Source of the DNA: Butyrivibrio sp. LC3010
GTDB lineage: Bacteria > Bacillota > Clostridia > Lachnospirales > Lachnospiraceae
Direction of reading: 5' to 3'
NCBI RefSeq assembly: GCF_000424385.1
Contig: NZ_AUJU01000026.1
Coordinates: forward strand, 25,169 to 89,168
DNA: 64,000 nt
Shown here: piece after piece, positions 19,254 to 27,753 of the stretch
Layout of the letters: every line of letters begins with the position of its first letter
Position numbering within the stretch: the first letter of the stretch is position 1
The notes under the pieces: model-generated
Database searches by the model: none
Seen by the model: only the letters and a program-made list of their open reading frames with translations
What the model was told of the DNA's origin: nothing
Made by a program: the position numbers and the translations under genes

Positions 19254-21182
19254 TTACTCGTTTACATTCTTTTTAAGAATTCCGAGCATTATAGCACCGA
19301 TAACGGATCCAATAAGAAGTGATACAAGATACATAGCTACGTTTCCAACTACAGGGAATACGAAGATTCCGCCGTGAGGAGCCATGAGTGTGCACTTAAA
19401 TGCCATTGAAAGAGCACCAGCTACGCCTGAACCTACCATAAGGGAAGGAATAACGTGAAGCGGATCAGCTGCTGCAAACGGGATAGCACCCTCTGTGATG
19501 AAGCAAAGACCCATGATGAAGTTAACAGGACCTGACTTTCTCTCGCCTTCTGTGAACTTATTCTTGAAGAAGATAGTTGCAAGTGCGATAGCAATAGGAG
19601 GAACCATACCACCAACCATAACTGCTGCCATGATCATGTAACCTGTTTCGTTCTGGTTTGCAAGTGCTGCTGTACCGAATACGTAAGCTGCCTTGTTGAG
19701 CGGGCCACCCATATCTGTAGCCATCATAGCGCCGAGAAGTATTCCGAGTACTACGATTGAACCACTGCTCATGCCTGTAAGGACATTTGAAATCCATGTA
19801 TTAAGGGCACCAACAATAGGATTGATAGCGCACATAACAAGACCGATGACAAGGATACCACACAGAGGATAGATTAGTACGGGCTTAATTCCTTCAAGTG
19901 CTGCCGGAAGACCATCTGTAAGCTTTCTAATGCAAAGTACAATGTAACCTGAAGCAAAACCTGCAACAAGAGCACCAAGGAAAGCAGAGGGGATGTCACC
20001 ACCGGGATTAGCAAATGTAGCGCCGGATGCTGCAAGGGCACCGCCTACGAAACCAACTGCAAGACCGGGTCTGTCAGCAATACTCTGAGCAATGAATCCT
20101 GCAAGTATAGGAAGCATGAATCCAAATGCTGTACCACCGATTGACTTAAACCATGCAGCAACAGGAGTATTGGAACCGAAGTTGCTGGGATCGATTGAGT
20201 AGTCATCAAGCAGGAATGCAATTGCTATAAGAATACCACCGCCGATAACGAATGGAAGCATGTGGGAAACACCGTTCATAAGGTGCTTGTATGCTTTTCT
20301 TCCTGCGCTTTCATTATCCATGGAAGAGCTGCTCTTTGAGATTGTGCCTGAATGCTGGTATACAGGAACATCTCCTGAAACCGCTCTGTCAATAAGGTCT
20401 TTTGAGTGATGAATTGCATCAGCTGTAGAAGCTTTGATAACCTTCTTGCCGTTAAAGCGGGACATCTCTACATTTTTATCTGCTGCGATGATGATGACAT
20501 CAGCTGCAGCTATTTCGGAGTCTGTAAGAACGTTCTTGGCTCCGCCTGAACCATCAGTCTCTACCTTGATTGAGTGACCCTGGTCCTTTGCACACTGCTC
20601 AAGAGCTTCAGCTGCCATATATGTATGTGCAATACCTGTAGGGCATGCTGTTACACCGAGAAGCTTAAGACCTGTCTTTGAGGGAGCAGGAGATACGGAT
20701 GCATCAGCATTGTTTTTCTTATCGCGTGCATCTTCCTGTTTGTCGATGAGGTCGATGAACTCTTCGGGAGTCTTAGCCTCAATAAGTGACTTTGTAAATG
20801 TCTGATCCATCAGCATTGTCATAAGCTTTGACAATACTTCAAGATGTGTATCAGCAGCACCGTCTGGAGCTGCGATCATGAATAAAAGTTTGCTGGGCTG
20901 ATTATCAAGTGATTTGTAATCAACACCTGAAGGAACAGTGATGGCAACGAGACCTGCCTTCTTAACAGCTGCTGTTTTTGCGTGCGGAACAGCAATCCCC
21001 ATACCTACAGCTGTTGAGCCTTTTGCTTCTCTTGCCTCAATTGCAGCTTTAAAATCTGCCTTGTTATTAAGGTTTCCCACCTTGTCATGGAGCGCTACCA
21101 TTAAATCAATTGCTGCACCCTGATCTGCTGCGGTCTGATTTAAGCTAACCCCATCTTTGCTTAAAAGATCTTTGATTTTCAT
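19254..21182 (-). CDS. fruA: Fructose-specific PTS EIIABC
   Basis: A 642-residue three-domain permease that takes up fructose and phosphorylates it to fructose 1-phosphate. EIIA occupies residues 1-150 with phospho-His67 in GIAVPHAKT; EIIB occupies about 172-270 with phospho-Cys181 in GVTACPTGIAHTYMAAEAL; EIIC fills 305-640 with about nine membrane segments, including PFVIGGGILIAIAF and AAPHGGIFVFP-like sequence (MAPHGGIFVFP). Domain order A-B-C is standard for the Gram-positive type. It lies between fruK and ptsH in one operon. Hairpins precede its ribosome site. Confidence 0.96.
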   Translation of the reverse strand: MKIKDLLSKDGVSLNQTAADQGAAIDLMVALHDKVGNLNNKADFKAAIEAREAKGSTAVGMGIAVPHAKTAAVKKAGLVAITVPSGVDYKSLDNQPSKLLFMIAAPDGAADTHLEVLSKLMTMLMDQTFTKSLIEAKTPEEFIDLIDKQEDARDKKNNADASVSPAPSKTGLKLLGVTACPTGIAHTYMAAEALEQCAKDQGHSIKVETDGSGGAKNVLTDSEIAAADVIIIAADKNVEMSRFNGKKVIKASTADAIHHSKDLIDRAVSGDVPVYQHSGTISKSSSSMDNESAGRKAYKHLMNGVSHMLPFVIGGGILIAIAFLLDDYSIDPSNFGSNTPVAAWFKSIGGTAFGFMLPILAGFIAQSIADRPGLAVGFVGGALAASGATFANPGGDIPSAFLGALVAGFASGYIVLCIRKLTDGLPAALEGIKPVLIYPLCGILVIGLVMCAINPIVGALNTWISNVLTGMSSGSIVVLGILLGAMMATDMGGPLNKAAYVFGTAALANQNETGYMIMAAVMVGGMVPPIAIALATIFFKNKFTEGERKSGPVNFIMGLCFITEGAIPFAAADPLHVIPSLMVGSGVAGALSMAFKCTLMAPHGGIFVFPVVGNVAMYLVSLLIGSVIGAIMLGILKKNVNE

Positions 21183-21195
21183 TTTTCTCCCTTTC

Positions 21196-21232
21196 TATGC
21201 TTAAAGCATGATACTGGGGTAAACCCCAATAC
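21196..21232 (-). other. Two hairpins in the fruK-fruA spacer
   Basis: On the minus strand TTGGGGTTTACCCCAG forms a short strong hairpin and TGCTTTAAGCA a second, just before the ribosome site of fruA. They may affect processing or translation of the operon RNA. Confidence 0.4.
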
Positions 21233-21269
21233 ATTTGTCCTTATATTGACGAAACATTTTTTATGATAT

Positions 21270-22175
21270 TTATAATGTTTCGTAAATACTGTTTATAAGC
21301 TCGCCTGTTGCGAGATCATCTGAAAAAGCAGTAGCACTTCCTGCAGCAGTACCCATATTTAATGCTACCTGATAATCTTTTGTTTTCATGTAGCCTGCAA
21401 CGAAGCCTGCAACCATTGAATCACCGGCGCCTACGGAATTCTTGACCGTACCCTTGGGAACTCCCACACGGAAGCGCTTGCCATCCTCCGTTATAAGCAT
21501 TGCACCGTCTCCTGCCATGGAGATAAGAACGTTTCTTGCACCCATTTCCTGAAGCTTTTTCGCATGAGCCTCGATTTCATCATCTGTCTTAAGAACAGTG
21601 TTGAACATCTCACCCAGTTCATGATTATTGGGCTTTATAAGGAAAGGATGATATTTAAGAACATTCATCAAAAGGTCCTTGGTGGCATCAACCACAAAGA
21701 TAACACCTTTATCCTTTAATCTGTCCAAAATGATTTCATATACATTACTTGGAAGAGTGCTGGGAATACTTCCTGCAAGTATCAGCATATCTCCGTCCTT
21801 TAAGGTGTCGAGCTTCTGAAGAAGCTGCTCATATGCTGCATCGCTGATCTTCGGTCCCTGAGCATTAATTTCTGTTTCCTGTTCAGACTTGATTTTTACA
21901 TTGATTCTTGAAATACCTTCATCAAGCATTATGAAGTCAGCCAGAATACCCTTCCTTTTTACATCTCTGACAATCGCTTCGCCTGTAAAACCTGCTGCGA
22001 AGCCTAAAGCGGTATTTTCAATACCGAGGTTTTTCAGGATGGTTGAGACGTTGATCCCTTTTCCTCCGAAAAAGCAGTCCTCTGAAACTGAGCGGTTGGT
22101 CATGCCTGTATCAAGAGGCTTATCCATGCGGACTATGTAGTCGATTGCAGGATTAAAAGTAACAGTGTATATCAT
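21270..22175 (-). CDS. fruK: 1-phosphofructokinase
   Basis: A 301-residue PfkB/ribokinase-family kinase that converts fructose 1-phosphate from FruA to fructose 1,6-bisphosphate. It begins IYTVTFNPAIDY, as FruK does; substrate motifs GGKGINVSTILKNLG near residue 38 and the catalytic GAGDSMVAGF with base Asp252 are intact. LacC (tagatose-6-phosphate kinase) is the nearest alternative, but position between fruR and fruA settles it. The gene lies in the middle of the operon. Confidence 0.95.
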   Translation of the reverse strand: MIYTVTFNPAIDYIVRMDKPLDTGMTNRSVSEDCFFGGKGINVSTILKNLGIENTALGFAAGFTGEAIVRDVKRKGILADFIMLDEGISRINVKIKSEQETEINAQGPKISDAAYEQLLQKLDTLKDGDMLILAGSIPSTLPSNVYEIILDRLKDKGVIFVVDATKDLLMNVLKYHPFLIKPNNHELGEMFNTVLKTDDEIEAHAKKLQEMGARNVLISMAGDGAMLITEDGKRFRVGVPKGTVKNSVGAGDSMVAGFVAGYMKTKDYQVALNMGTAAGSATAFSDDLATGELINSIYETL

Positions 22176-22291
22176 AATATTCTCCCTTCAATAATGAAGT
22201 TATAAGGTTCATCTTGTAGAAAAGAACGTCCGGCAAAGCTTTATAGAACGAAGATTATCTACAATACGTAAATGCACATTATGTAAAAAAA

Positions 22292-23059
22292 TCATTGTGC
22301 ATCGGGATTTCCTAAAACAGCCTTTATTATTGTCTGGTCATTATATTTTTTTGCAGGTTCTTCATCGGTGATTATGCAGCAGCTCCTGAGTTCTGAAAAA
22401 GTAACTGAGCTGACAACACCAAATTTCGTATGATCTGCAAGGATATAGGAAAGGTAGGTGTGTTTTATGGCTTCCGCCTTGACCAGTGCTTCATCTACAT
22501 CAGGGGTGGTAAAACCTGCCTGAACAGATACGCCGTTGGTTCCCATGAAGGCCTTGGTAAAATGAAACTTACTTAATGCCTCGACACAATCAGGACCGAT
22601 CACTGCTTCCGTTACGGGCTTGATACGGCCTCCGATGATCATTGTAGATAATCCACGCTCCAAAAGTCTTTTTGCATGTACGATACCGTTGGTTATGTAC
22701 TTTGCATTCTGATTGGTTATGTGATCAATAAGATGGAGGGTGGTAGTTCCTGAATCAATGTAAACAAAATCATTGTCCTGGATAAGTGAAGCGGCATATT
22801 CGGAAATTATGTCTTTTTCTTCAGTATTGCGCTGCGCTTTCTCAGCAACTGAGGGTTCAATGGTATTGACATCTCTGGAACTTAAAGAGGTTGCACCTCC
22901 GAACACCTTGAGTATTCTGTGCTCGGCATGTAAGGCATTTAAATCTCTTCGTATAGTTGCTGCAGAGGAATCCAATGCATCAACAAGTTCCTGAACCGTA
23001 ACAACTTTATGTTCTTCAATATAAGAAACGATAGCTGACCGTCTTTCTTCAGTTAACAT
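22292..23059 (-). CDS. fruR: DeoR-family repressor of the fructose operon
   Basis: A 255-residue transcription regulator with an N-terminal winged helix (MLTEERRSAIVSYIEE, then VTVQELVDALDSSAATIRRDLNAL) and a C-terminal phosphosugar-sensing domain (YIDSGTTTLHLIDHI, IIGGRIKPVTEAVIGP). In Firmicutes the equivalent FruR senses fructose 1-phosphate. I start it at 23059 because GGGGAGAA precedes this ATG; a longer in-frame start at 23101 has a weak site and would add 14 residues not seen in the family. It is the first gene of the fru-pts operon, and its promoter contains candidate FruR operators, so autoregulation is likely. Confidence 0.92.
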   Translation of the reverse strand: MLTEERRSAIVSYIEEHKVVTVQELVDALDSSAATIRRDLNALHAEHRILKVFGGATSLSSRDVNTIEPSVAEKAQRNTEEKDIISEYAASLIQDNDFVYIDSGTTTLHLIDHITNQNAKYITNGIVHAKRLLERGLSTMIIGGRIKPVTEAVIGPDCVEALSKFHFTKAFMGTNGVSVQAGFTTPDVDEALVKAEAIKHTYLSYILADHTKFGVVSSVTFSELRSCCIITDEEPAKKYNDQTIIKAVLGNPDAQ

Positions 23060-23122
23060 ACGAATTCTCCCCAAAAGTCTTGATGGCGCATAAACAGACA
23101 TCTTTCGTCGCCTTCTGAAAAA

Positions 23123-23151
23123 AGGATAACATCACAAATAATCAAAGTCAA
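23123..23151 (-). promoter_or_regulatory. Promoter of the fruR-fruK-fruA-ptsH-ptsI operon
   Basis: On the minus strand TTGACT (23151-23146) and TATCCT (23128-23123) have a 17-base spacer. One candidate operator lies in the spacer and another overlaps the -35 box. Confidence 0.75.
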
Positions 23152-23227
23152 TCACAGATAATCATTTTAAGAAAAGATTAATAAACAAAAATAATCACAA
23201 ATAATTGTAAAAAATCACAATTTGTAT
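23131..23227. promoter_or_regulatory. FruR operator array: two pairs of direct repeats spaced 20 bases
   Basis: Four copies of ATCACA[AG] begin at 23131, 23151, 23194 and 23214. Within each pair the spacing is exactly 20 bases (about two helical turns), and the first three are followed by AT-rich AATAAT-like sequence. DeoR-family repressors typically bind spaced direct repeats. The first pair covers the fruR promoter; the second lies toward the divergent HAD gene. Confidence 0.65.
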
Positions 23228-23321
23228 ATTAATTTAATCAAGGAAGTTTAATATCATTATGTAAGTAGTTTAAAAGCAGTGAATTGTAATAAGTAATTTG
23301 TTATTTGGAGAGCGGAAACAT

Positions 23322-23972
23322 ATGGAAGTAAAAGCAGTTTTATTTGATCTTGATGGAACTCTGATAGACACCGAGAAATACTATCAGATAGTCTGGCCAA
23401 AGGCCGTTGAGCACTTTGGGTTTTCCATGACAAGAGAGCAGGCCCTGCAGCTAAGAAGCCTGGGGAGACCATTTGCTCCATTGCGTTTTAAGGAGTGGTA
23501 TGGAGAAAGCTTTGATTATAATGAGGTAAGAAATTACAGGAAAAAGCTTTTTGAAGAAATTGTGGCAAAGGAAGGGATTGGCATAAAGAAGGGCGCCAAA
23601 GAAATCCTCCAGTGGCTTAAAGACAGAGGAATACTGATATCAACCGCTACAGCTACCGATGAAGAGAGAACGACAAGATATCTGGAAAAAGTGGGACTTC
23701 TTCAATATTTTGACAAGATATGCTGTGCAACTATGGTCAGGGAAGGAAAACCGCAGCCGGATATTTATTTGTATGCTGCTGAGCAGATTGGCGTTCCAAA
23801 GGAGAACTGCATTGCGGTAGAGGATGCACCAAATGGAGTAAAATCTGCTTCTATGGCAGGAATTAAGACGATTTTCATTCCTGATCAGAATGATGATGAA
23901 GAAGAGGTAAAGGGACTATACTATAAAAAAATAAATTCATTATTAGAACTCAGAAATATTATAGAAAATTAA
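23322..23972 (+). CDS. HAD-superfamily hydrolase, beta-phosphoglucomutase-like
   Basis: A 216-residue HAD phosphatase of subfamily IA. Motif I is FDLDGTLIDT, with a four-helix cap (residues 15-80), motif II STATA, motif III lysine in the GKPQPDIYLYA stretch and motif IV VEDAPNGVKSA. This is the beta-phosphoglucomutase/sugar-phosphatase type; which sugar phosphate is used is unknown. ATG at 23322 follows GGAGAG and gives the canonical short N-terminus. It diverges from the fru operon and shares the intergenic region with the operator array, so control by FruR and a role in sugar-phosphate handling are plausible but inferred. Confidence 0.87.
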   Translation: MEVKAVLFDLDGTLIDTEKYYQIVWPKAVEHFGFSMTREQALQLRSLGRPFAPLRFKEWYGESFDYNEVRNYRKKLFEEIVAKEGIGIKKGAKEILQWLKDRGILISTATATDEERTTRYLEKVGLLQYFDKICCATMVREGKPQPDIYLYAAEQIGVPKENCIAVEDAPNGVKSASMAGIKTIFIPDQNDDEEEVKGLYYKKINSLLELRNIIEN

Positions 23973-24086
23973 GAAATCCCAAATACAATCTTTCTTTACA
24001 CCTCAGAGCTAATGGCATAAAATAGTAGTATATACGTGATGTCTAGCGATATATATTACTGATTATACAAGGAGCGAGGGGTTCTT

Positions 24087-24686
24087 ATGGATCAGGTACT
24101 TACAAACGAACAGATTGACATTTTAGGAGAAATTGCCAACATCAGCATGGGTAATTCCGCAACAACACTCAGTATGATGGTTAACAGGAAGGTTGATATA
24201 ACCACTCCCAATGTGAATGTCATCAAGAGGAGCGAATCACTAGATGACTATGAGAATACCTGTATATTTGTTCAGATACATTATGTAAAAGGACTTACAG
24301 GTAACAACGTGCTAATTCTCAAGGAGAATGATGTAAAGGTCATGACAGATCTTATGATGGGCGGGGATGGAACCAATACCAATTGTGAGATTTCAGATCT
24401 TCATTTATCTGCTGCTTCAGAGGCTATGAACCAGATGATGGGAGCAGCTGCTACATCTCTTTCCATGATGCTTGGGGTTCCTACAGATATTAGTACACCT
24501 GTTGTCAACAGGATTGATGTCGATAGTATCAAGATTTTTGAGAAGAGTTTTGAAACGGATTATGATAATTTCGTTAAGATTGCTTTCAAGATGACTATTT
24601 CAGGTCTTATAGATTCAGTAATGGTCCAGCTCTATCCTGTTCAGTTTGCTCGCGAGATGTGCGATAAATTTATGGCAAAGGAATAA
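24087..24686 (+). CDS. cheC: CheC-type chemotaxis phosphatase
   Basis: A 199-residue stand-alone CheC/FliY-like protein without the C-terminal SpoA (FliN) domain of FliY. Both phosphatase centres of the family are present: E15-x-x-N18 in LGEIANISMGNSATTLS and E112-x-x-N115 in SEAMNQMMGAAATSLSMM. Such proteins dephosphorylate CheY-P and bind CheD. No other flagellar or chemotaxis gene is adjacent, although a chemoreceptor lies 26 kb away. It precedes the DUF4317 gene by 11 bases and is probably co-transcribed with it. Confidence 0.85.
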   Translation: MDQVLTNEQIDILGEIANISMGNSATTLSMMVNRKVDITTPNVNVIKRSESLDDYENTCIFVQIHYVKGLTGNNVLILKENDVKVMTDLMMGGDGTNTNCEISDLHLSAASEAMNQMMGAAATSLSMMLGVPTDISTPVVNRIDVDSIKIFEKSFETDYDNFVKIAFKMTISGLIDSVMVQLYPVQFAREMCDKFMAKE

Positions 24687-24697
24687 AGATAAGCTAA

Positions 24698-25834
24698 ATG
24701 AATAAAGCAGAAGTATTAGAAATAAGGAAACAGTTTACACCCGACAGATGTACGATAGATCACATCTGCGGGTGTTATGTTGATGGGGAAAAGAACAAGA
24801 AACTTGTTTTTAAAAAGGCCTTTGGCAGTATTCCTGAGGAAGAAATGTTCAAATATCTGGACATCTTCAAACACACTCTTTCAGGAGTTTTCGGTAAAAG
24901 TCTTATTAATTTGGAATTTCCACTTGATCAGGAAGGTGAGGGAGGAACACAGGAGTTTTTGCTGCGCCTTCGTGATTCCCATTTAGAGGATGATGCTCTG
25001 ATAGATGAATTCTATGACAAAATAATAGCTAATTATTTTGCTGAAGAGAATTATTTCATTATCCTTGTTCATGCGATCTATGATATTCCGGGAATGACAC
25101 GTGATGGAATAGAGATGGAGGACGCTTCAGAGAATATCTATGATTATATGCTATGCAGTATCTGCCCCGTTAAGCTTTCCAAGGCAGGTCTTGGATATAA
25201 TGAGAAGACAAATGATATAGAGGACAGATACCGTGACTGGGTTGTGGACGGACCGGCAAAGGGATTTTTATTCCCTGCATTCATAGAACGAAATGCGGAT
25301 ATCCATAATATGCTGTATTTCACAAAAAAGCCTGATGACCTGCAGCCTGAGTTTGTAGAGGCGCTTTTTGGTGGAAGAGCACCCATGTCAGCACCGGATC
25401 AGAAGACTCTATTCCAGGCCCTTGTGGAGAACACCATAGGAGAGGAAGCTGACTATGATGTTATGAGGAATATTCATGAGAATCTGAATACAATGCTGGA
25501 GGATCATGAAGAGGATGAAGTTACCTTTGAGTTATCAAAGGAGGATGTAAAACATCTATTATCTGACAGCGGTGTTCCTGAGGAGAGAATGAATTATTTT
25601 GATCATAATTATCAGGAAATAGTAGGTGAGGTTGAGCAGCCTCTCCTTGCGATGAATATTGCAAATACAAGGAAGTTTGATATTGAAGCACCCAATGTGG
25701 TGATTAAGGTTAAGCCTGACAGGGCAGATCTTGTTGAGTCAAGAATCATTGATGGTCGTCAGTGTCTTGTGATTGAAGTGGATGATCATATCGAAGTAAA
25801 TGGAGTTAATGTTCGTACTTTTATTAAAGAATAA
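24698..25834 (+). CDS. DUF4317 family protein
   Basis: A 378-residue cytosolic protein that I recognise as DUF4317, common in Lachnospiraceae and without a known function. Characteristic segments are the N-terminal FTPDRCTIDHICGCYVDG, the central YDYMLCSICPVKLSKAGLGY and the C-terminal APNVVIKVKPDRADLVE with INGRQCLVIE-like sequence (DGRQCLVIEVDDHIEVNG). No membrane or signal segment. Its tight spacing to cheC hints at a shared transcript. No ribosome site as strong as those of its neighbours precedes ATG 24698. Confidence 0.8.
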   Translation: MNKAEVLEIRKQFTPDRCTIDHICGCYVDGEKNKKLVFKKAFGSIPEEEMFKYLDIFKHTLSGVFGKSLINLEFPLDQEGEGGTQEFLLRLRDSHLEDDALIDEFYDKIIANYFAEENYFIILVHAIYDIPGMTRDGIEMEDASENIYDYMLCSICPVKLSKAGLGYNEKTNDIEDRYRDWVVDGPAKGFLFPAFIERNADIHNMLYFTKKPDDLQPEFVEALFGGRAPMSAPDQKTLFQALVENTIGEEADYDVMRNIHENLNTMLEDHEEDEVTFELSKEDVKHLLSDSGVPEERMNYFDHNYQEIVGEVEQPLLAMNIANTRKFDIEAPNVVIKVKPDRADLVESRIIDGRQCLVIEVDDHIEVNGVNVRTFIKE

Positions 25835-25847
25835 TTGATTCATACTT

Positions 25848-25939
25848 AACAAATTGAACACAATTTATATATATAATATAGGTACAGATAATTAACAAAT
25901 TGAACACAATTTTTATATATAATATAGGTACAGATAACA
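25848..25939 (+). repeat. Tandem 46-base duplication carrying promoter/operator elements
   Basis: Two copies (25848-25893 and 25894-25939) that are nearly identical over 46 bases. Each contains the inverted repeat AAATTG-AACA-CAATTT, a MarR-like operator in form, overlapping a possible -35 (TTGAAC) and followed by a TATAAT-rich -10 region. It lies directly before the ABC exporter genes. Confidence 0.8.
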
Positions 25940-25963
25940 GAACCGAATATCGGTTCTGTTTTT
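25937..25963 (+). terminator. Hairpin/terminator in the ABC exporter leader
   Basis: Perfect 10-base stem ACAGAACCGA / TCGGTTCTGT with a 3-base loop, followed by TTTT. It can end read-through from DUF4317 or attenuate transcripts starting in the duplicated promoter just upstream. Confidence 0.75.
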
Positions 25964-25990
25964 CGGTAAAAAAATAAGGAAGGTGAGTAA

Positions 25991-27739
25991 ATGGTTAAGA
26001 AAATTCTTGGGGAGTTACATGAATTCAAGCTTCCAAGTATTCTTACTCCCGTGTGTATGATCGGAGAGGTTATCGCTGAGATGATCATCCCGATACTGAT
26101 GGGACGTATAGTTGATCTTGGTATAAGCGGCGCAGACATGAATTACATAATCCGGACAGGTCTTATGATGATTGTTGTTGCGCTTTTTGGTTTGGCAGCG
26201 GGAGTAGGAGGTGCTGTTTTTGGTTCGAAAGCATCTACCGGTCTTGCAAGAAATCTTCGTAAGCGTATGTTTGATAATATTCAGACATTTTCATTTTCTA
26301 ATATCGATAAGTTCTCTTCAGCAGGACTTGTAACGAGACTTACAACAGACGTTACAAATATCCAGAACTCATATCAGATGATTCTTCGAATGGCTATGAG
26401 AGCACCGGCTTCCATGATAATAGCCATGGTTATGTCATTTATTATAAGTCCCAGGCTGGCATCCATCTATCTTATCGCGGTTTTATGCCTCGCTGTTATT
26501 ATTGTCATAATGTTGAATAAGGCTACCAGATATTTCAAGGAAGTATTTGAAAAATACGATAAGCTCAATGAGAGCGTACAGGAAAATGTCTCAGCCATCA
26601 GAGTTGTTAAAGCATATGTCCGTGAGGAATATGAAAAGAGCAAATTCAGAACAGCAGCACTGAATATCTATGAAATGTTTGTAAGAGCAGAAAAAATAGT
26701 TACTCTTAACGGACCTGTTATGACTGGTACTGTTTATATCTGTATTATTCTCATAAGCTGGATTGGAGCACATATGATCGTATCAGGAGAGCTTACAACA
26801 GGAGCGATGATGAGTCTTCTGACCTATTGTATGAATATTCTGATGAGTCTTATGATGCTTTCAATGATATTTGTTATGATCACCATGTCTCAGGCAAGTG
26901 CCAAACGTATCATAGAAGTAATCGATGAAAAGACAAGCATAGATAATCCTGAAAAGCCAATAACAGAGGTAAAGGATGGAAGTATTGCCTTCGAGCATGT
27001 CAATTTTTCCTATAATGTGGAAAGCGAGGAGCCTGTTCTTAAGGATGTAAATCTTGAGATTAAGTCCGGAGAGACCATCGGTATAATAGGTGGAACCGGT
27101 TCTTCCAAATCAACACTGGTCAATCTTATCAGCAGACTTTATGACGTGAACGAAGGAAGAGTCCTCGTCGGAGGTGTTGATGTTAAAAAGTATGACATGG
27201 AAACTCTGAGAAATCAGGTATCTGTTGTACTTCAGAAGAATGTTCTTTTCAGTGGAACAATTTATGAAAACATTCGTTGGGGTGATAAAAATGCAACGGA
27301 CGAGGAGGTAAGAAAAGCCTGCTGTCTGGCCTGTGCCGATGAATTTATTGAAAAAATGCCAAATGGTTACGATACCTTTATCGAACAGGGCGGAGCTAAT
27401 GTATCAGGCGGCCAGAGACAGAGATTATGTATAGCCAGAGCACTTCTTAAAAAGCCCAAGGTTTTAATTCTTGACGATTCAACAAGTGCTGTAGATACTG
27501 CAACCGATGCCAAAATAAGAAAAGCTTTTGCAGAAGAGATACCTAATACTACAAAGCTTATCATTGCACAGAGAATATCAAGTATTCAGGGATGTGACCG
27601 TATTATTGTTATGGATGACGGGCGCATTGATGGTTTTGATACTCACGAGAATCTGCTTGAAAACAATACCATTTACCGTGAGGTTTATGATTCTCAGGTT
27701 GGCAGTAGTGGCGATGCGGATTTTGATGAGAAGGTATAA
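25991..27739 (+). CDS. Heterodimeric ABC exporter, subunit with degenerate ATP site
   Basis: A 582-residue half-transporter: membrane domain with six helices (about residues 15-310) followed by the ATPase domain (about 340-575). Walker A reads GGTGSSKST, a variant with Ser before the lysine that recurs in this subfamily; the signature is VSGGQRQR; Walker B ends LILDDSTSAVD, with Asp in place of the catalytic Glu, so this subunit contributes the non-hydrolysing site. The next gene supplies the canonical Glu. Together they resemble LmrCD/TM287-288-type multidrug or lipid exporters. RBS AAGGAAGGTGAG; promoter region with tandem operator repeats upstream. Confidence 0.92.
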   Translation: MVKKILGELHEFKLPSILTPVCMIGEVIAEMIIPILMGRIVDLGISGADMNYIIRTGLMMIVVALFGLAAGVGGAVFGSKASTGLARNLRKRMFDNIQTFSFSNIDKFSSAGLVTRLTTDVTNIQNSYQMILRMAMRAPASMIIAMVMSFIISPRLASIYLIAVLCLAVIIVIMLNKATRYFKEVFEKYDKLNESVQENVSAIRVVKAYVREEYEKSKFRTAALNIYEMFVRAEKIVTLNGPVMTGTVYICIILISWIGAHMIVSGELTTGAMMSLLTYCMNILMSLMMLSMIFVMITMSQASAKRIIEVIDEKTSIDNPEKPITEVKDGSIAFEHVNFSYNVESEEPVLKDVNLEIKSGETIGIIGGTGSSKSTLVNLISRLYDVNEGRVLVGGVDVKKYDMETLRNQVSVVLQKNVLFSGTIYENIRWGDKNATDEEVRKACCLACADEFIEKMPNGYDTFIEQGGANVSGGQRQRLCIARALLKKPKVLILDDSTSAVDTATDAKIRKAFAEEIPNTTKLIIAQRISSIQGCDRIIVMDDGRIDGFDTHENLLENNTIYREVYDSQVGSSGDADFDEKV

Positions 27740-27753
27740 CGGAGGGAAGACAG

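Noticed and set aside
25848..25939. Tandem 46-base units as a CRISPR remnant
   Set aside because: Units are contiguous, only two, and contain operator/promoter signals; there are no spacers or cas genes.
27070..27110. Ser in the P-loop of the first ABC subunit as a disabling mutation
   Set aside because: The GGTGSSKST variant is, to my knowledge, common in this exporter subfamily, so it is not likely damage.
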